Origin: Nostoc sp. TH1S01
Lineage (GTDB): Bacteria; Cyanobacteriota; Cyanobacteriia; Cyanobacteriales; Nostocaceae
NCBI GenBank assembly: GCA_018993265.1
Contig: JAGKSW010000027.1
Span: 1 to 64,000, forward strand
Direction of reading: 5' to 3'
Length of the DNA stretch: 64,000 bases
Shown here: piece by piece, positions 16,650 through 26,371 of the stretch
Numbering within the stretch: the first letter of the stretch is position 1
Layout: each line of letters opens with the position of its first letter
Notes under the pieces: generated by a model
Database searches by the model: none
What the model was told of the DNA's origin: nothing
The model's input: the letters and a program-made list of their open reading frames with translations, nothing else
Made by a program: the position numbers and the translations under genes

Positions 16650-16862
16650 TTAAGCTTCAATTTTTCGCGGTTGTGGTCGCAAATTCACAAACGGCGACAG
16701 AACTAATAAACCGGGAAAGAAGAAGAAAACCAAAAAGTACATAAAAGTACGCTCAATAGAGGTAGCCACATACCACCGCTGCTTGAGGTAAAACAGTACA
16801 GCCACAGGGAAGACTAATAAATAAGCTCCAGCCAAAATCAGATACAGCAGGGCTACGATCAT
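16650..16862 (-). CDS. ndhL: NAD(P)H-quinone oxidoreductase subunit L
   Basis: Small membrane subunit of the photosynthetic NDH-1 complex, needed in cyanobacteria for inorganic carbon uptake and cyclic electron flow (family knowledge; formerly IctA). The 70-aa sequence has two to three hydrophobic segments ([40 protein letters not shown]) and the conserved [19 protein letters not shown] and ending in [11 protein letters not shown]. It is first in the run ndhL-DUF3007-trpA. Confidence 0.93.
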   Translation of the reverse strand: MIVALLYLILAGAYLLVFPVAVLFYLKQRWYVATSIERTFMYFLVFFFFPGLLVLSPFVNLRPQPRKIEA

Positions 16863-17269
16863 AGGTTTTCTCTCTTTGTAGACAAGGCCATTTGGTGCAT
16901 CTGTTTTTCATCATAGGCTGAAGAGTCCTATTTATGTAATAAAACTTAGGCAGTAAGACGAAAAATCAAGGTTTTGGAGGAGGGTGAAAGTATTCAAAAC
17001 CGTCAGTCCTGTGTAACTTTCCAAAAATTCTGCACTTTTACTGGACAAATTTTAGGATAGTGCTACAATAGCAAAGCCAGTGTCTGATGTGTGTACTTGT
17101 AGCACCAAGGTAAAGATGCTTGTCCAAAGTTAGGAATTGCAAAAAGTTATGCGATCGCCCAACACAGACAAAATTTTTCTTACCTAGTTCACAAAATGCA
17201 CAATTGATGGTGGAATAGATGAGGGGGTATTCGTTACCTCCAAAAAATAAGTGACTCCTAAGTAAACTT
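16863..17269. other. Intergenic region upstream of ndhL and tRNA-Leu
   Basis: Holds the presumed ndhL promoter (leftward) and the tRNA-Leu promoter (rightward). At 16947-16990 there is a copy of a dispersed repeat with GGCAGTAAGACGAAAAATCA...GGAGGGTGAAAG, also seen near 17843, 29520 and, inverted, 51480. No gene. Confidence 0.5.
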
Positions 17270-17611
17270 GGGGGTGTGGCGGAATGGCAGACGCTACGGA
17301 CTTAGACAACTGAGCCTTGATGAAGAAATTCTTCAAGTGGAAGCTCTCAAACTCAGGGAAACCTAAATCTGTTTTCAGACAAGGCAATCCTGAGCCAAGC
17401 CTAAAACAAGTACTGAGTTGAAAAACTCAAAGTTTTAGGAAGGTGCAGAGACTCGACGGGAGCTACCCTAACGTAAAGGCGAGGGTAAAGGGAGAGTCCA
17501 ATTCTCAAAACCGAAAGGTAGTTAAAACTCCTAGGTAGTAGTGAAAGCTGCAAGAGAATGAAAATCCGTTGACCTTAAACGGTCGTGAGGGTTCAAGTCC
17601 CTCCACCCCCA
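17270..17611 (+). tRNA. tRNA-Leu(UAA), interrupted by a group I intron
   Basis: Exon 1 (17270-17303) starts GGGGGTGTGGCGGAATGGCA and ends ...ACGGACTT; exon 2 (17561-17611) starts AAAATCCGTTG, carries the long variable arm (TGACCTTAAACGGTC) and GGTTCAAGTCC of the T arm, and ends with CACCCCC pairing to the 5' GGGGGTG. Joining the exons gives the anticodon loop CTTAAAA with anticodon UAA and an 85-nt class II tRNA. CCA is not encoded (next bases are CT). The U/A splice position inside the anticodon is the classic cyanobacterial and plastid site. Confidence 0.96.
17304..17560 (+). other. Group I intron in tRNA-Leu(UAA)
   Basis: 257-nt intron, a small self-splicing subgroup IC3 type as in other cyanobacteria and plastids (family knowledge). 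It starts AGACAACTGAGCC, contains the P4-P6 stretch CAGGGAAACCTAAATCTG and GGCAATCCTGAGCCAAGCC (Q region), the R/S-type GTGCAGAGACTCGACGGGAG, and ends with the omega-G of GAGAATG. No endonuclease reading frame is present. Confidence 0.95.
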
Positions 17612-17630
17612 CTAAAAACAAAGTTAAACA

Positions 17631-17660
17631 AAGCCTGATTAAGTATTCTTAAGCAGGCTT
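17631..17660 (+). terminator. Hairpin after tRNA-Leu
   Basis: AAGCCTGATTAAG and CTTAAGCAGGCTT form a stem of about 12 bp with a 4-base loop, 20 bp after the tRNA end. There is no long T run, so it may be a terminator or an RNA-processing stem. Confidence 0.5.
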
Positions 17661-18190
17661 AACTGTATATATACAATTATGACTTAGGCAGTAAGTGACT
17701 TCCAAGTAAAAAATATCCCATTATCCAGAGAAAAAGAGGAGCCAGTGCGTTGGACGGGTTTCTTGGCTTGGAGCAAGTGGCTTGACAAGGAAGATAAGCG
17801 AGATAGAAGTCTTTTGAATAAATTATTTTTTGGATTACCCTAAAACGAAAAATCAAGAGTTTGGGGGAAGGTGAAAGAGCAAAATCAAGCTAAAAGTCAA
17901 AAATTCTCTGACTTTTGAATTTTGACTTCCCCGTAGGATATAGGTGTTCAAAACCCTTACACCCATTCTCAACAGCTAACTTTTGTACGTAAGTACTGAG
18001 ACAATCTGTAACCGTAATTTTTCTGAGATATTGAGCTTTGTGAATTTAATCTTGAAGAAGACTTCAGTAAATTCATCAAAACTCATTCAAAAAATTACCT
18101 TATCTTTGAAAAATTGATTGATACTGATGGCTGTCACAGGTAATCTAATAAATAATAGATACATTAATTTCATTGGTCTTGAGAACTTCC
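17661..18190. other. Intergenic region with dispersed repeats
   Basis: At 17739-17790 a copy of the GAGCCAGTGCGTTG...GCAAGTGGCTTGAC repeat; at 17843-17885 a copy of ACGAAAAATCAAGAGTTTGGGGGAAGGTGAAAG. The remainder is AT-rich and should contain the promoter of the next gene. No reading frame is supported. Confidence 0.5.
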
Positions 18191-19513
18191 ATGACCACTC
18201 ATAGCCTGTTTACTGATTTAGAAGAACAAAATTTTGTTAAACCCAATCTTCAGCCATTAAATCTCCAACTTGGGCAAGAAAAAATATATAGCTTCTTCAT
18301 GGAAATTGTAAATGAAAAATCTCCAGAAGAAGTTTTGCGAGAATTTAAAAGATTATTTTTTGATTTTCTAGAATCAGGTAGTTTAAATACCGTACCTCTG
18401 ATTCGGAAAATCTTATCAGCCAACAATGAACAGGAATTTCGGAACACTATTAAACGTTGTTGCTATATCATAGTTAATAACTGGGCATCTAAAAGAAAAT
18501 ATGAATCTATTCAAGAATTAATTAACTTATTAGTTAATTATGATGTCCCATGCAAAAAAAGTAGTTATATTACTTTGCATACATATAAAAGCTGGCTCAA
18601 AAATTTTGTTAAGAGTGAAGACTATCAAGAATTAAAATTATTTGCTAATAAACATGATCATAAACATAAAGTTCACTGGAGCAATCGCTATGCAGCTTAT
18701 TTATTAGTTGCTCAATCTATGGATGTGAATAATCCAAAAGAGCAACAAGAAGCGGCTAGTCAGCTTGCTAAACAAATGAAGGATAAGTTTAAATTTGAAC
18801 TAGCAATGTATATTGCTCGTTCTCAGTCCTCTGCTTCTAGTGTTACACGCTATGTAAATCCTAGTATATTGGGCGATAATGTTTTACGTTTAATTAAAAT
18901 GATTATCGTTAAAAAGGGTTTATTTAGTTATGAAAATTTAGCCAGTATATTTATTAAACAAACTCAGAATCAAACATTTAAAGAGTTCAAACAAAGTGTA
19001 CGTAAGTACTTGTTTTTTTCTGTGAAAAATCTAGAGTTAGTAAAAGTTATAAATCATAAGATAGCGGAAAATTTAGCTCAATGGAAACCAGAATCTGATG
19101 AAGAAGTTTTAGACAAACACTTGTTTCTGAGAAGTTGTAATCGTCTGATTGACTGTCTGACTACAGAAAATGGTCGAGAGCCTTCACCATTATTTGGGTT
19201 AGTAATTTCTCAAGGTCATCCACTCACCTTGGTAATCATACTACTCAAGATTATTTTAATTTGTCAAAATTCTCGCAGCCATTTAGAAATACGAATTGCT
19301 CATTTAATTCGTTATTACGAAAAATTACCTAAAGATGAATGCAAATTTGTTATTCATTTTTTGGAAATTTTTAATATCACTTTTGCTATCTATGCTGAGA
19401 ACATTGAATATAACTTGATTAAAGTTGAAGAAGATAAAAAGAGTTCTCAAGGTAAGTCTAAGATAGATACTTACCATGTGTTTTCCCAATTAAGGGAAAA
19501 CATTTATCAATAA
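18191..19513 (+). CDS. Unrecognised 440-aa, probably all-helical protein
   Basis: I do not recognise a family. The protein is rich in Lys, Leu, Ile and Asn, has no signal peptide or membrane span, and reads as a chain of amphipathic helices (EVLREFKRLFFDFLESG; ESIQELINLLVNYDVP; EQQEAASQLAKQMKDKFKFE; CNRLIDCLTTENGREPSPLF), which suggests a helical scaffold or TPR/HEAT-like repeat protein. The ATG at 18191 is chosen; an upstream in-frame TTG at 18173 is weaker. It is a single gene between tRNA-Leu and the convergent transporter gene, with AT-rich codons compared with trpA or tamB, which may hint at transfer or at low expression. A helical regulatory role is only a guess. Confidence 0.75.
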   Translation: MTTHSLFTDLEEQNFVKPNLQPLNLQLGQEKIYSFFMEIVNEKSPEEVLREFKRLFFDFLESGSLNTVPLIRKILSANNEQEFRNTIKRCCYIIVNNWASKRKYESIQELINLLVNYDVPCKKSSYITLHTYKSWLKNFVKSEDYQELKLFANKHDHKHKVHWSNRYAAYLLVAQSMDVNNPKEQQEAASQLAKQMKDKFKFELAMYIARSQSSASSVTRYVNPSILGDNVLRLIKMIIVKKGLFSYENLASIFIKQTQNQTFKEFKQSVRKYLFFSVKNLELVKVINHKIAENLAQWKPESDEEVLDKHLFLRSCNRLIDCLTTENGREPSPLFGLVISQGHPLTLVIILLKIILICQNSRSHLEIRIAHLIRYYEKLPKDECKFVIHFLEIFNITFAIYAENIEYNLIKVEEDKKSSQGKSKIDTYHVFSQLRENIYQ

Positions 19514-19565
19514 TTGGTAAAAAGATTGTTGGCTGATCACTAATATTTTTGAGCGCAACTTAGTA

Positions 19566-20237
19566 TTAGTGAGAAAACATAGCGATCGCAGGTAAAAGCT
19601 GATAAGATTCACTTTTAATTAAGATAGAGCATCCTAAGTAAATTAATACCAACGGAAAGACCTTGCGACCGTAGCGAGTCAGAAGCGGAGTCATGAGAGG
19701 ATTACGGGTTAACATATAAGATAAGCAGCACCACAAGCCAACAGTGAAATAACAGATACCGACAATTACGCCTAAGCTGGGAAGATTACTACTAGCAAAA
19801 AGTGGTACATATATCCCAATATTATTCCCGCCATTCGCAATGGTAACTGCGGAAACACGATAAGTTTGAGGGTCACGCAGAGTCGCCCAGAGAGATTTCT
19901 TGCGGTGCTTGGTAGTAGTAGCTGAAAAATCAACTGAGACAGTTTGTACTGTTTCGGCTTCTGTTTCTCTAGTTAATAAATGATTAATTCCAATTGCTAT
20001 GGGTAAAAAACCTAGCAAACCAACCCAAGCAGTGGGTAAAATCAAACCCCCCAAAAAACCAGGAAGACTAGCCAAGACTAAGAGAGTAAAGCCTAAAAAT
20101 TCGCCAAGAATAATATTTTGTGGACGGAAATGACGATTAACTTTACCAAAAAATGCTGTCAAATATAAATTGTCATCAAAAGTAGTTGCGATCGCAGCAG
20201 AGATGCCAATAATTATGGTACTAGTTAGCCAATTCAT
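19566..20237 (-). CDS. CadD-family (cadmium resistance) transporter-like protein
   Basis: Polytopic membrane protein of about 223 aa with five to six hydrophobic segments. The N-terminal SAAIATTFDDNLYLTAFF and the central VTIANGGNNIGIYVPLFA motifs are those of the CadD/cadmium resistance transporter family, in which acidic and Asn residues of TFDD and NGGNN probably form the ion path. The cytoplasmic loop (about residues 90-125) is variable. The true substrate here is unknown; many cyanobacterial members are not tied to cadmium. I start at the ATG at 20237 (MNWLTST); in-frame ATG/TTG codons up to 20300 would add an unconserved tail. No Shine-Dalgarno sequence decides the start. Confidence 0.8.
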   Translation of the reverse strand: MNWLTSTIIIGISAAIATTFDDNLYLTAFFGKVNRHFRPQNIILGEFLGFTLLVLASLPGFLGGLILPTAWVGLLGFLPIAIGINHLLTRETEAETVQTVSVDFSATTTKHRKKSLWATLRDPQTYRVSAVTIANGGNNIGIYVPLFASSNLPSLGVIVGICYFTVGLWCCLSYMLTRNPLMTPLLTRYGRKVFPLVLIYLGCSILIKSESYQLLPAIAMFSH

Positions 20238-20435
20238 AATCGTTGCGTCAGGTAATGTAACTCTCCAAAATCTGGAGGATTTATCAGCAATGCCCATCAA
20301 TGAAAATTGATGTGTTATTTCAGCTAGGTACCTTAGCCGCGTATGTCATAAATATTATGGCTAACCACTAAATAGGAGCAAATATTCTTTTTTGTTAAAT
20401 CAATAAAAAAAGATTATTGATTGTGATTTGCAGTT

Positions 20436-20463
20436 GTAGAGACGTTGTATACAACGTCTCTAC
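20436..20463. terminator. 28-bp perfect palindrome, terminator-like
   Basis: GTAGAGACGTTGTA and its exact reverse complement TACAACGTCTCTAC meet at the centre, 38 bp after the tamB stop on the minus strand. The outer arms GTAGAGACGT/ACGTCTCTAC are shared with the hairpin after hicB (47358-47386), so it belongs to a dispersed palindrome family. Confidence 0.6.
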
Positions 20464-20500
20464 TTGGTGTAGGAGTGGGAATATTGTAGCCTTAACGTAA

Positions 20501-23500
20501 TTAAAACCTTGTCTGATACTCAATCACAGCGCGACTGTCATCCTCTAAGTTAGTAGAAGCACGCACTCGCAATTCATCGTTGATGCGGTAATTTATCCCC
20601 CATTGAAAGGGGTCATTGGCAGTTAAAATCTTAATGCTAGAAATTGAAAACTTCGTCGAAATATCAACACCAGCTTCTGCGGCTAATTCTAATGTAGAAC
20701 TGCTTCTGCCAGCTTCGGGATTGTCAGAAATTACAGTGGGAAATATGCGAAACTCACTCAAGCCGAAAGCATTGGCAATTTGATTAAAGGTTGTCTGAAA
20801 GTTATTAAATACGGCTGAACCTGCAATATTAATTAAACCTAAAGTGGTATCAGCACGTCCTTGAGTATCAACAAATCCACCGCCTAATAAAGCGACAATT
20901 TCGGTTTGACTGCGTGAGGGACTGCTGGTAAGTTCAAGGTTTTCGTTCAGCTTACTAGCAGGCCCTTGGACTCTAGCTTCGACGCGCACACTTTCTAATG
21001 AACCTAAGCCGCCGATGGAATTGTTTCTGGTGAACTCTGATGTTTGCACAGCATCCAGTACTTTGGCAAATAACTGCACATCTAAAATGGGATCACGGGG
21101 CGAGTCAGCCCTAAATGTGGCTGTATTTTTATAGCCACGCACTAAGTTAAATTGGGTTGTAAATAAATTCACGCCACCTTTTTGCAGCCGAATTGTGCCA
21201 TCAGGTATAGGCTGATTCAAAGCGCCATTAACTTTTAAATTACCTGTAGCAATAAAGCTAAGAATTGGCGGACGAGTAATTTGGATATTGCTACCTAATG
21301 TTAATTCAAGATTATTTAATCTGGCTGTATTTGGATTATTTCTCGCTTCGGTTTTATCTTGTTTATTAGCTTTGACAGCATCGCTAGTTGTAGATTGATT
21401 AGTATTAGTTGATTCTGCTAATAAAACTTGACCATCAGATAAACGAATTTGACCGCCAATGAGTGGGTTTAAGGCTGAACCTGTAATTTGTAAATTGCCA
21501 CTGGCACCACCTTTATATAATCCTTTGAGATTTAAATTTAATTTTTCTAAATTAACAGTCAGGGGATTACTTGCGATTTCTCCATTATTAAAGACTGGAA
21601 TTTCCCCAGCCGCGTTTACTTGACCCCGACTAAATCTGCCTTCAACACCTTCTACAACAATGCGGTCAAAATTGAAATTTATCTTGCCTGTGACTCGCCT
21701 AATTTTACCTGGTAAGGCTTGGGCAGCAAAGGTGGCATCTTTAACAGTAGCAATTCCGGTTAACTCTGGGCGCTGTCTGGTTCCCCGGACTGTTAAATCA
21801 ATTTCACCTTCGCCTTTCTCAAAGGCTATTTGATCTGTTAAGAGATTTAGCAGTGCTAATCCTTCATTTCTGACTTTGACATCTAAGCTAATCTCATTGC
21901 TGGCGGGTGTGGTAGTTGCAAAGGGTAATTGATAAGGTATGCTGCCAGTAATATTCACTGGTTCTGGCCCAGCAACGGAGACATTACTACCAAAGTTCAA
22001 ACGACCATTGATATAGCTAAAGCTGGTAGTAGCTGATTCTACAGGTTTTTGATTGAGGGTAGCGTCGGTAATTTCTAATTCGCCTTGGGCTTGGGGATTA
22101 GTGATACCACCTGCTAAGGCGGCGGAACCATTCAAATTACCTGTGATATCAACTGGAAGTTTGACAAAGTTATTGATTAAGGCGATGGGAAAATTCGTGA
22201 CTCGTAACTGACCTGATTGGTCTTTACCGCCGATGTTACCTGTAAAGGCCAAGAGACTATTTTCTAACTCAATGCGTAATGGGCGTAACTGCAAGACACC
22301 ATTTTCAAAACTGCCTTGGGCAATGATTTGTTTTGCATTGTAGAAGCGATCGCTTTCGGCTGCTTTACCCCAGGTAAAGTTCTGCCCGTTAATATTAAAC
22401 TGTACTGAGAGTCCGTTGGCTGTGGCTGTATCTAAGGCAATGTCCCCGTTAAAGGTTCCTTGTAAGTCTGCCAGTTCTGGTAATAGATTGGCATCCCGCC
22501 GTTGTTGTTGCTGTTGTGCTAATTCTGCCTCAATTTCGTAAAAGCGTCGCAGTTGATCAAACAAAGGTTGATTGGGTAAACCAGGGGCGTAGGTAGTTAA
22601 ATCGGCGGCTGTGCCGTAGGCTGGTTCTGATATCCCTCTTTGAAAGTCTTGGATGTCAAATATCTGGGCGACAGCTAACACATCTTGGATTTTGCCTTGG
22701 CTGATGTTGAGTTTGCCTTGGAGTTGTGGCCCTTTAAGACTTTGACCAACATTCCCAGCAAAGGCATAAATACTGCTGCCTTTGACAAATTTACTACTGG
22801 TAATAGTAGCTTTACCATTGGCATAGTTGAATTGCGCTGTTAACTGGTCGCCTTGAATACGTCCGATTTTTGGTGATGAGATCGCTAAATTACCATTGGC
22901 GGCAAATGTTTGTTGATTAACTTGCAAATCGCCACTAATTAAACCAGCTACTGTACCCTTACCTAAACGCAAAGCTGGTGGTACGGAAACATTCAAGATT
23001 TGTAAGGGGAAGTTTTGTACATTTAGGGCGATGTTATTACCTTGAAATTGCCCTTTAGCTGAGGCATCTTGCCACTGCACTAAAAAGGATTGGGGGCGAT
23101 TATTGCCATCTAAATTTACGGCGATGCGGTCTTGATTGCCCATTAAATTTAAGTTCAAGCCGCGCCCTTGGGCGGAATCAATGTTACCTGTTAACAGTGG
23201 TTCAAAAGCAATGTTTTGTACTACCAAGTCTCGTAAGGCAATTTTGCCGCTGACGTTTGGTAAGGGTAACTTGCCTGTGACTCTGCCGTTAAAATCTACC
23301 TTGCCTTTCAACGCCACTTGATTAGGCAAATTAATCGGTAACTGTTGCAAATTATAGTCCTGGGCTTGGACATTTAAATTTAAGGCGGTAATTTCTGGAA
23401 TGCCTGCTTTATTGGCGTTGGCTGTAATGTCTCCAGTGACATTTAAACCAGGGGCGGTGAGTTGATTAATTGCTAGTTTCTCACCATTCCACGCGATCGC

Positions 23501-26371
23501 AGCTGTCAAGGGTCTTTCTAAACCCGGCAAACCTTGGGATAATTGCACCTTCCCAGAGGCATTGACGTTAGCTAAGGTTGCCGAACCAAGCGCCCCAGCA
23601 ACTTGTAATCTGCCGCCCAATTGCCCCCGCAATTGCTGATTCAACTTCGTTAACTGCACATCGGCCGCATCCAAGATGGCTTGATAGCGACCTTGATTCA
23701 CTTGAATATTTGAGGCGGTAATTGTCCCACCCGCAATATTTAACTTACCTTGACCACTGGCTTGAATAGTTTGGGGTTGGAAGGATGTCACCGAACCCGC
23801 CACATTTAATTGACCTGTTAAATTGCCTCGGAATTGGGGCGGGACGGCTGCCAATTTTTGCAACGGTACGTTATTCGCTTGAACTTGCGCCTGATAACGA
23901 CCGTTATTAACTTTGATATTTGCGGCGGTGATTGTCCCACCTGCAACAGTTAACTTACCTTGACCACTGGCTTGAATAGTTTGGGGTTGGAAGGATGTCA
24001 CTGAACCCGCAACGTTGAATTGACCCGTTAAATCTCCTTGAAATTGCGGCGGGACTTTGGTTAAGCGTTGGACTGGTACATTGTTAGCTTGGACTTGCGC
24101 TTGATAACGACCGTTATTAACTTTGATATTTGCGGCGGTAATTGTCCCACTAGCAACAGTTAACTTGGCTTGACCACTAGCTTGAATAGTTTGCGGTTTG
24201 AAGGATTCCACCGAACCCGCCACATTAAATTGACCAGCTAATCGACCGCGAATTTGTTGGGTATTCGGTGTGAGTTCCTGCACAGCCAGATTATTCGCAA
24301 TTAACTGCGCTTGATAAATTCCATTCGCTAGTTGAATATTGTTGGCTGTAACTGTACCGCCAGCGACGTTGAAGTTAGCTTTGCCACTACCGCGCAGCGT
24401 TTTCAGGCTGAAGTTATCTCGATTCCCCGCGATTTGAAAGGTTCCAGCCAAACGCCCTTGCAAAGCTGGGGGTGCTTGTTTGAGAATACGTCCTAAGTTG
24501 ACATTATTAGCGACTAATTGCGCCGCAAAGTTTTGGTTTTGGAGTTGGATATTAGAAATTGCGATCGCCCCACCAGCAATCTGCACGGCTGCACCTTGAC
24601 TGCGAATCGAACTAATTTGAAATGGCCCACTAGTCCCAGCTAAAATCAACCGCCCGTTAAATTCTGCCCCATCCAAGGAAACGTTTTGCAGTTGATTTTT
24701 ATTTACAAAGGGTTCTAACTCTACACCATCACCTGTAACGACGGCTTGCCAACGTTCTTGGGCATATCTACCCACCGCCCGAACTACTCCACGACCAACT
24801 TTCAGGGCAACATTTTGAAAGTAAATTGTGCGTTGCTTGCCGCCGGAGGCATCGCTGACAATGATTAATTCCCCTCTACCCGGATAGGTGGCTTGGGGTA
24901 CTTGCCACTGTACAGCCGTTCTAGCATTGGTGGGAGTACCTGTAACTTGGGCGGTGGCGGCGACTCTGCCAATTTGAAAATTTGGGCTGGAGTTGTAGAT
25001 TTTAGCGATCGCATCTCCAGCAAAATTCTTAGCAGTAAAAGTCAAATTCAATCTTGGTGATTTGCCAACAACAATTTGACCGCCTCCTGTAATTTCTCCA
25101 CCTACAGTAGTTTCACCTTGAATGTCTCTCAAGGTTAATAAGGCATCATTAGCAGAATATTTAAACTTACTTGTAATACTTTTAAAATTAACTTTATCAA
25201 TCCGAGCCGTGTTAATTGTGGCAACAGTACCTGAAAGAATTGGGTTGCTTGCTTTTCCTGTAATTTGTAAGTCAGCTTTGAGTTGTCCCGCTACAGGTAC
25301 AGGTAGTTTCAGCTTGAGTGTGGTTTGGGCATTAGCGACACTCACTGTTTTGATTCGCCCGGTTAACTGAAGGCCTGCTTTACTATCAATAATGCCGTTA
25401 GCAACTAAGGGAATTTTGCCGTAGTTGGTATTGAGATCCTCCAACCGTATTTCTGTACCTTGGAAGTAAAGATCCCCTACCGTATTACTTAACAGTTGGG
25501 GTACGCGAGGAATTTGCAGCGTCACTTTTTGCAAATCTGCGCTGCCATACAATAAAGGAGTTTGTTCTGGCGCGAGTTTAATTTGCAAGTCTCCATTTAC
25601 TCTACCTGCTTGTAAGTTCAGCGGTAACTTCACCAAATTAGTAATATTTGAGGCGAGTAAATCTTGTCCATGCAACTGGAGATCAGCAACCAGAGTTTTC
25701 GGGCGGACTTGTCCTTTAACTGCTACATTCCCACCGTTTTCTGGTTGTCCCGCCACATCAAAATTCACCAGTTGGTTATTTTCCAAAAGTTGGGCAGTAC
25801 CGTTTAGTTGGGCAAATGTGAAAGGTGATGCAACTCTACCATTTTTCTTCTGACCGAGTAGTATCAACTTGCCATTCCGCAGTCGCAGGTTATCTAAATC
25901 AGTTTTGATTAATCCGCTTTTACTTGGTGGTGCGATCGTAGTAGTAATCCAACGTCCTTGTTCGTCTTGTTCAATGTAGACATCAGCGTTAACTAAGGTG
26001 ACATCAAGTTTGAGTTGACGATTAAAAACTAATTGCCACGGATTAAAACCCACTTCTACAGCCGCCACTGCTGCTTTATCGGGGTCTGTGGGTGTTGCGG
26101 GAATTTCGGAAGCTCCAAACTGCACACCTGTTAGGGAATAATTAGTCACTTTTCCCAGTTTCACTGGACGGTTAATGGTATTGGTAAGACCTTGTTCTGC
26201 TAACGGCGCTAACTCTTTTTGAACAAAACTTTGTAACCGCCAAATGCCTAGAAGAATTCCTACTAACAAGACTCCTAACAATGGAATGCCAGCACGACTT
26301 AAAATCAGCAACCACATCCGCAAACGGCTGCGGGATTTCAATTGACGTTCTTGATGGCGAGAGTTAGTCAT
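20501..26371 (-). CDS. tamB: TamB/TIC236-like translocation and assembly protein (DUF490)
   Basis: A 1956-aa inner-membrane-anchored protein that spans the periplasm as a long beta-taco and helps assemble outer-membrane proteins or move lipids; plant TIC236 is its plastid relative (family knowledge). A single N-terminal helix (WLLILSRAGIPLLGVLLVGILLGIW, split by Pro) is followed by repetitive beta-rich sequence, and the C-terminal DUF490 domain ends in the family motif region SSIKILTANDPFQWGINYRINDE and a final aromatic EYQTRF. Residues ~670-890 hold four to five near-identical 70-aa repeats (ASGQGKLTVAGGTITAANIK). It is a single gene; no Omp85 gene is adjacent. Confidence 0.93.
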   Translation of the reverse strand: MTNSRHQERQLKSRSRLRMWLLILSRAGIPLLGVLLVGILLGIWRLQSFVQKELAPLAEQGLTNTINRPVKLGKVTNYSLTGVQFGASEIPATPTDPDKAAVAAVEVGFNPWQLVFNRQLKLDVTLVNADVYIEQDEQGRWITTTIAPPSKSGLIKTDLDNLRLRNGKLILLGQKKNGRVASPFTFAQLNGTAQLLENNQLVNFDVAGQPENGGNVAVKGQVRPKTLVADLQLHGQDLLASNITNLVKLPLNLQAGRVNGDLQIKLAPEQTPLLYGSADLQKVTLQIPRVPQLLSNTVGDLYFQGTEIRLEDLNTNYGKIPLVANGIIDSKAGLQLTGRIKTVSVANAQTTLKLKLPVPVAGQLKADLQITGKASNPILSGTVATINTARIDKVNFKSITSKFKYSANDALLTLRDIQGETTVGGEITGGGQIVVGKSPRLNLTFTAKNFAGDAIAKIYNSSPNFQIGRVAATAQVTGTPTNARTAVQWQVPQATYPGRGELIIVSDASGGKQRTIYFQNVALKVGRGVVRAVGRYAQERWQAVVTGDGVELEPFVNKNQLQNVSLDGAEFNGRLILAGTSGPFQISSIRSQGAAVQIAGGAIAISNIQLQNQNFAAQLVANNVNLGRILKQAPPALQGRLAGTFQIAGNRDNFSLKTLRGSGKANFNVAGGTVTANNIQLANGIYQAQLIANNLAVQELTPNTQQIRGRLAGQFNVAGSVESFKPQTIQASGQAKLTVASGTITAANIKVNNGRYQAQVQANNVPVQRLTKVPPQFQGDLTGQFNVAGSVTSFQPQTIQASGQGKLTVAGGTITAANIKVNNGRYQAQVQANNVPLQKLAAVPPQFRGNLTGQLNVAGSVTSFQPQTIQASGQGKLNIAGGTITASNIQVNQGRYQAILDAADVQLTKLNQQLRGQLGGRLQVAGALGSATLANVNASGKVQLSQGLPGLERPLTAAIAWNGEKLAINQLTAPGLNVTGDITANANKAGIPEITALNLNVQAQDYNLQQLPINLPNQVALKGKVDFNGRVTGKLPLPNVSGKIALRDLVVQNIAFEPLLTGNIDSAQGRGLNLNLMGNQDRIAVNLDGNNRPQSFLVQWQDASAKGQFQGNNIALNVQNFPLQILNVSVPPALRLGKGTVAGLISGDLQVNQQTFAANGNLAISSPKIGRIQGDQLTAQFNYANGKATITSSKFVKGSSIYAFAGNVGQSLKGPQLQGKLNISQGKIQDVLAVAQIFDIQDFQRGISEPAYGTAADLTTYAPGLPNQPLFDQLRRFYEIEAELAQQQQQRRDANLLPELADLQGTFNGDIALDTATANGLSVQFNINGQNFTWGKAAESDRFYNAKQIIAQGSFENGVLQLRPLRIELENSLLAFTGNIGGKDQSGQLRVTNFPIALINNFVKLPVDITGNLNGSAALAGGITNPQAQGELEITDATLNQKPVESATTSFSYINGRLNFGSNVSVAGPEPVNITGSIPYQLPFATTTPASNEISLDVKVRNEGLALLNLLTDQIAFEKGEGEIDLTVRGTRQRPELTGIATVKDATFAAQALPGKIRRVTGKINFNFDRIVVEGVEGRFSRGQVNAAGEIPVFNNGEIASNPLTVNLEKLNLNLKGLYKGGASGNLQITGSALNPLIGGQIRLSDGQVLLAESTNTNQSTTSDAVKANKQDKTEARNNPNTARLNNLELTLGSNIQITRPPILSFIATGNLKVNGALNQPIPDGTIRLQKGGVNLFTTQFNLVRGYKNTATFRADSPRDPILDVQLFAKVLDAVQTSEFTRNNSIGGLGSLESVRVEARVQGPASKLNENLELTSSPSRSQTEIVALLGGGFVDTQGRADTTLGLINIAGSAVFNNFQTTFNQIANAFGLSEFRIFPTVISDNPEAGRSSSTLELAAEAGVDISTKFSISSIKILTANDPFQWGINYRINDELRVRASTNLEDDSRAVIEYQTRF
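23660..24360. repeat. 210-bp tandem repeats inside tamB
   Basis: Near-identical copies have their ATTGTCCCAC landmark at 23721, 23931 and 24141, exactly 210 bp apart, with more diverged copies on both sides. Each encodes a 70-residue unit with AGSVTSFQPQTIQASGQGK and NNGRYQAQVQANNVP. The high nucleotide identity implies recent duplication or gene conversion. Confidence 0.85.

Noticed and set aside
17184-17387. Minus-strand reading frame of 67 codons
   Set aside because: It overlaps the tRNA-Leu exon 1 and intron and has no protein-like pattern.
25122-25370. + strand frames inside the tamB gene
   Set aside because: They are shadows of the long minus-strand gene and lack any domain signal.
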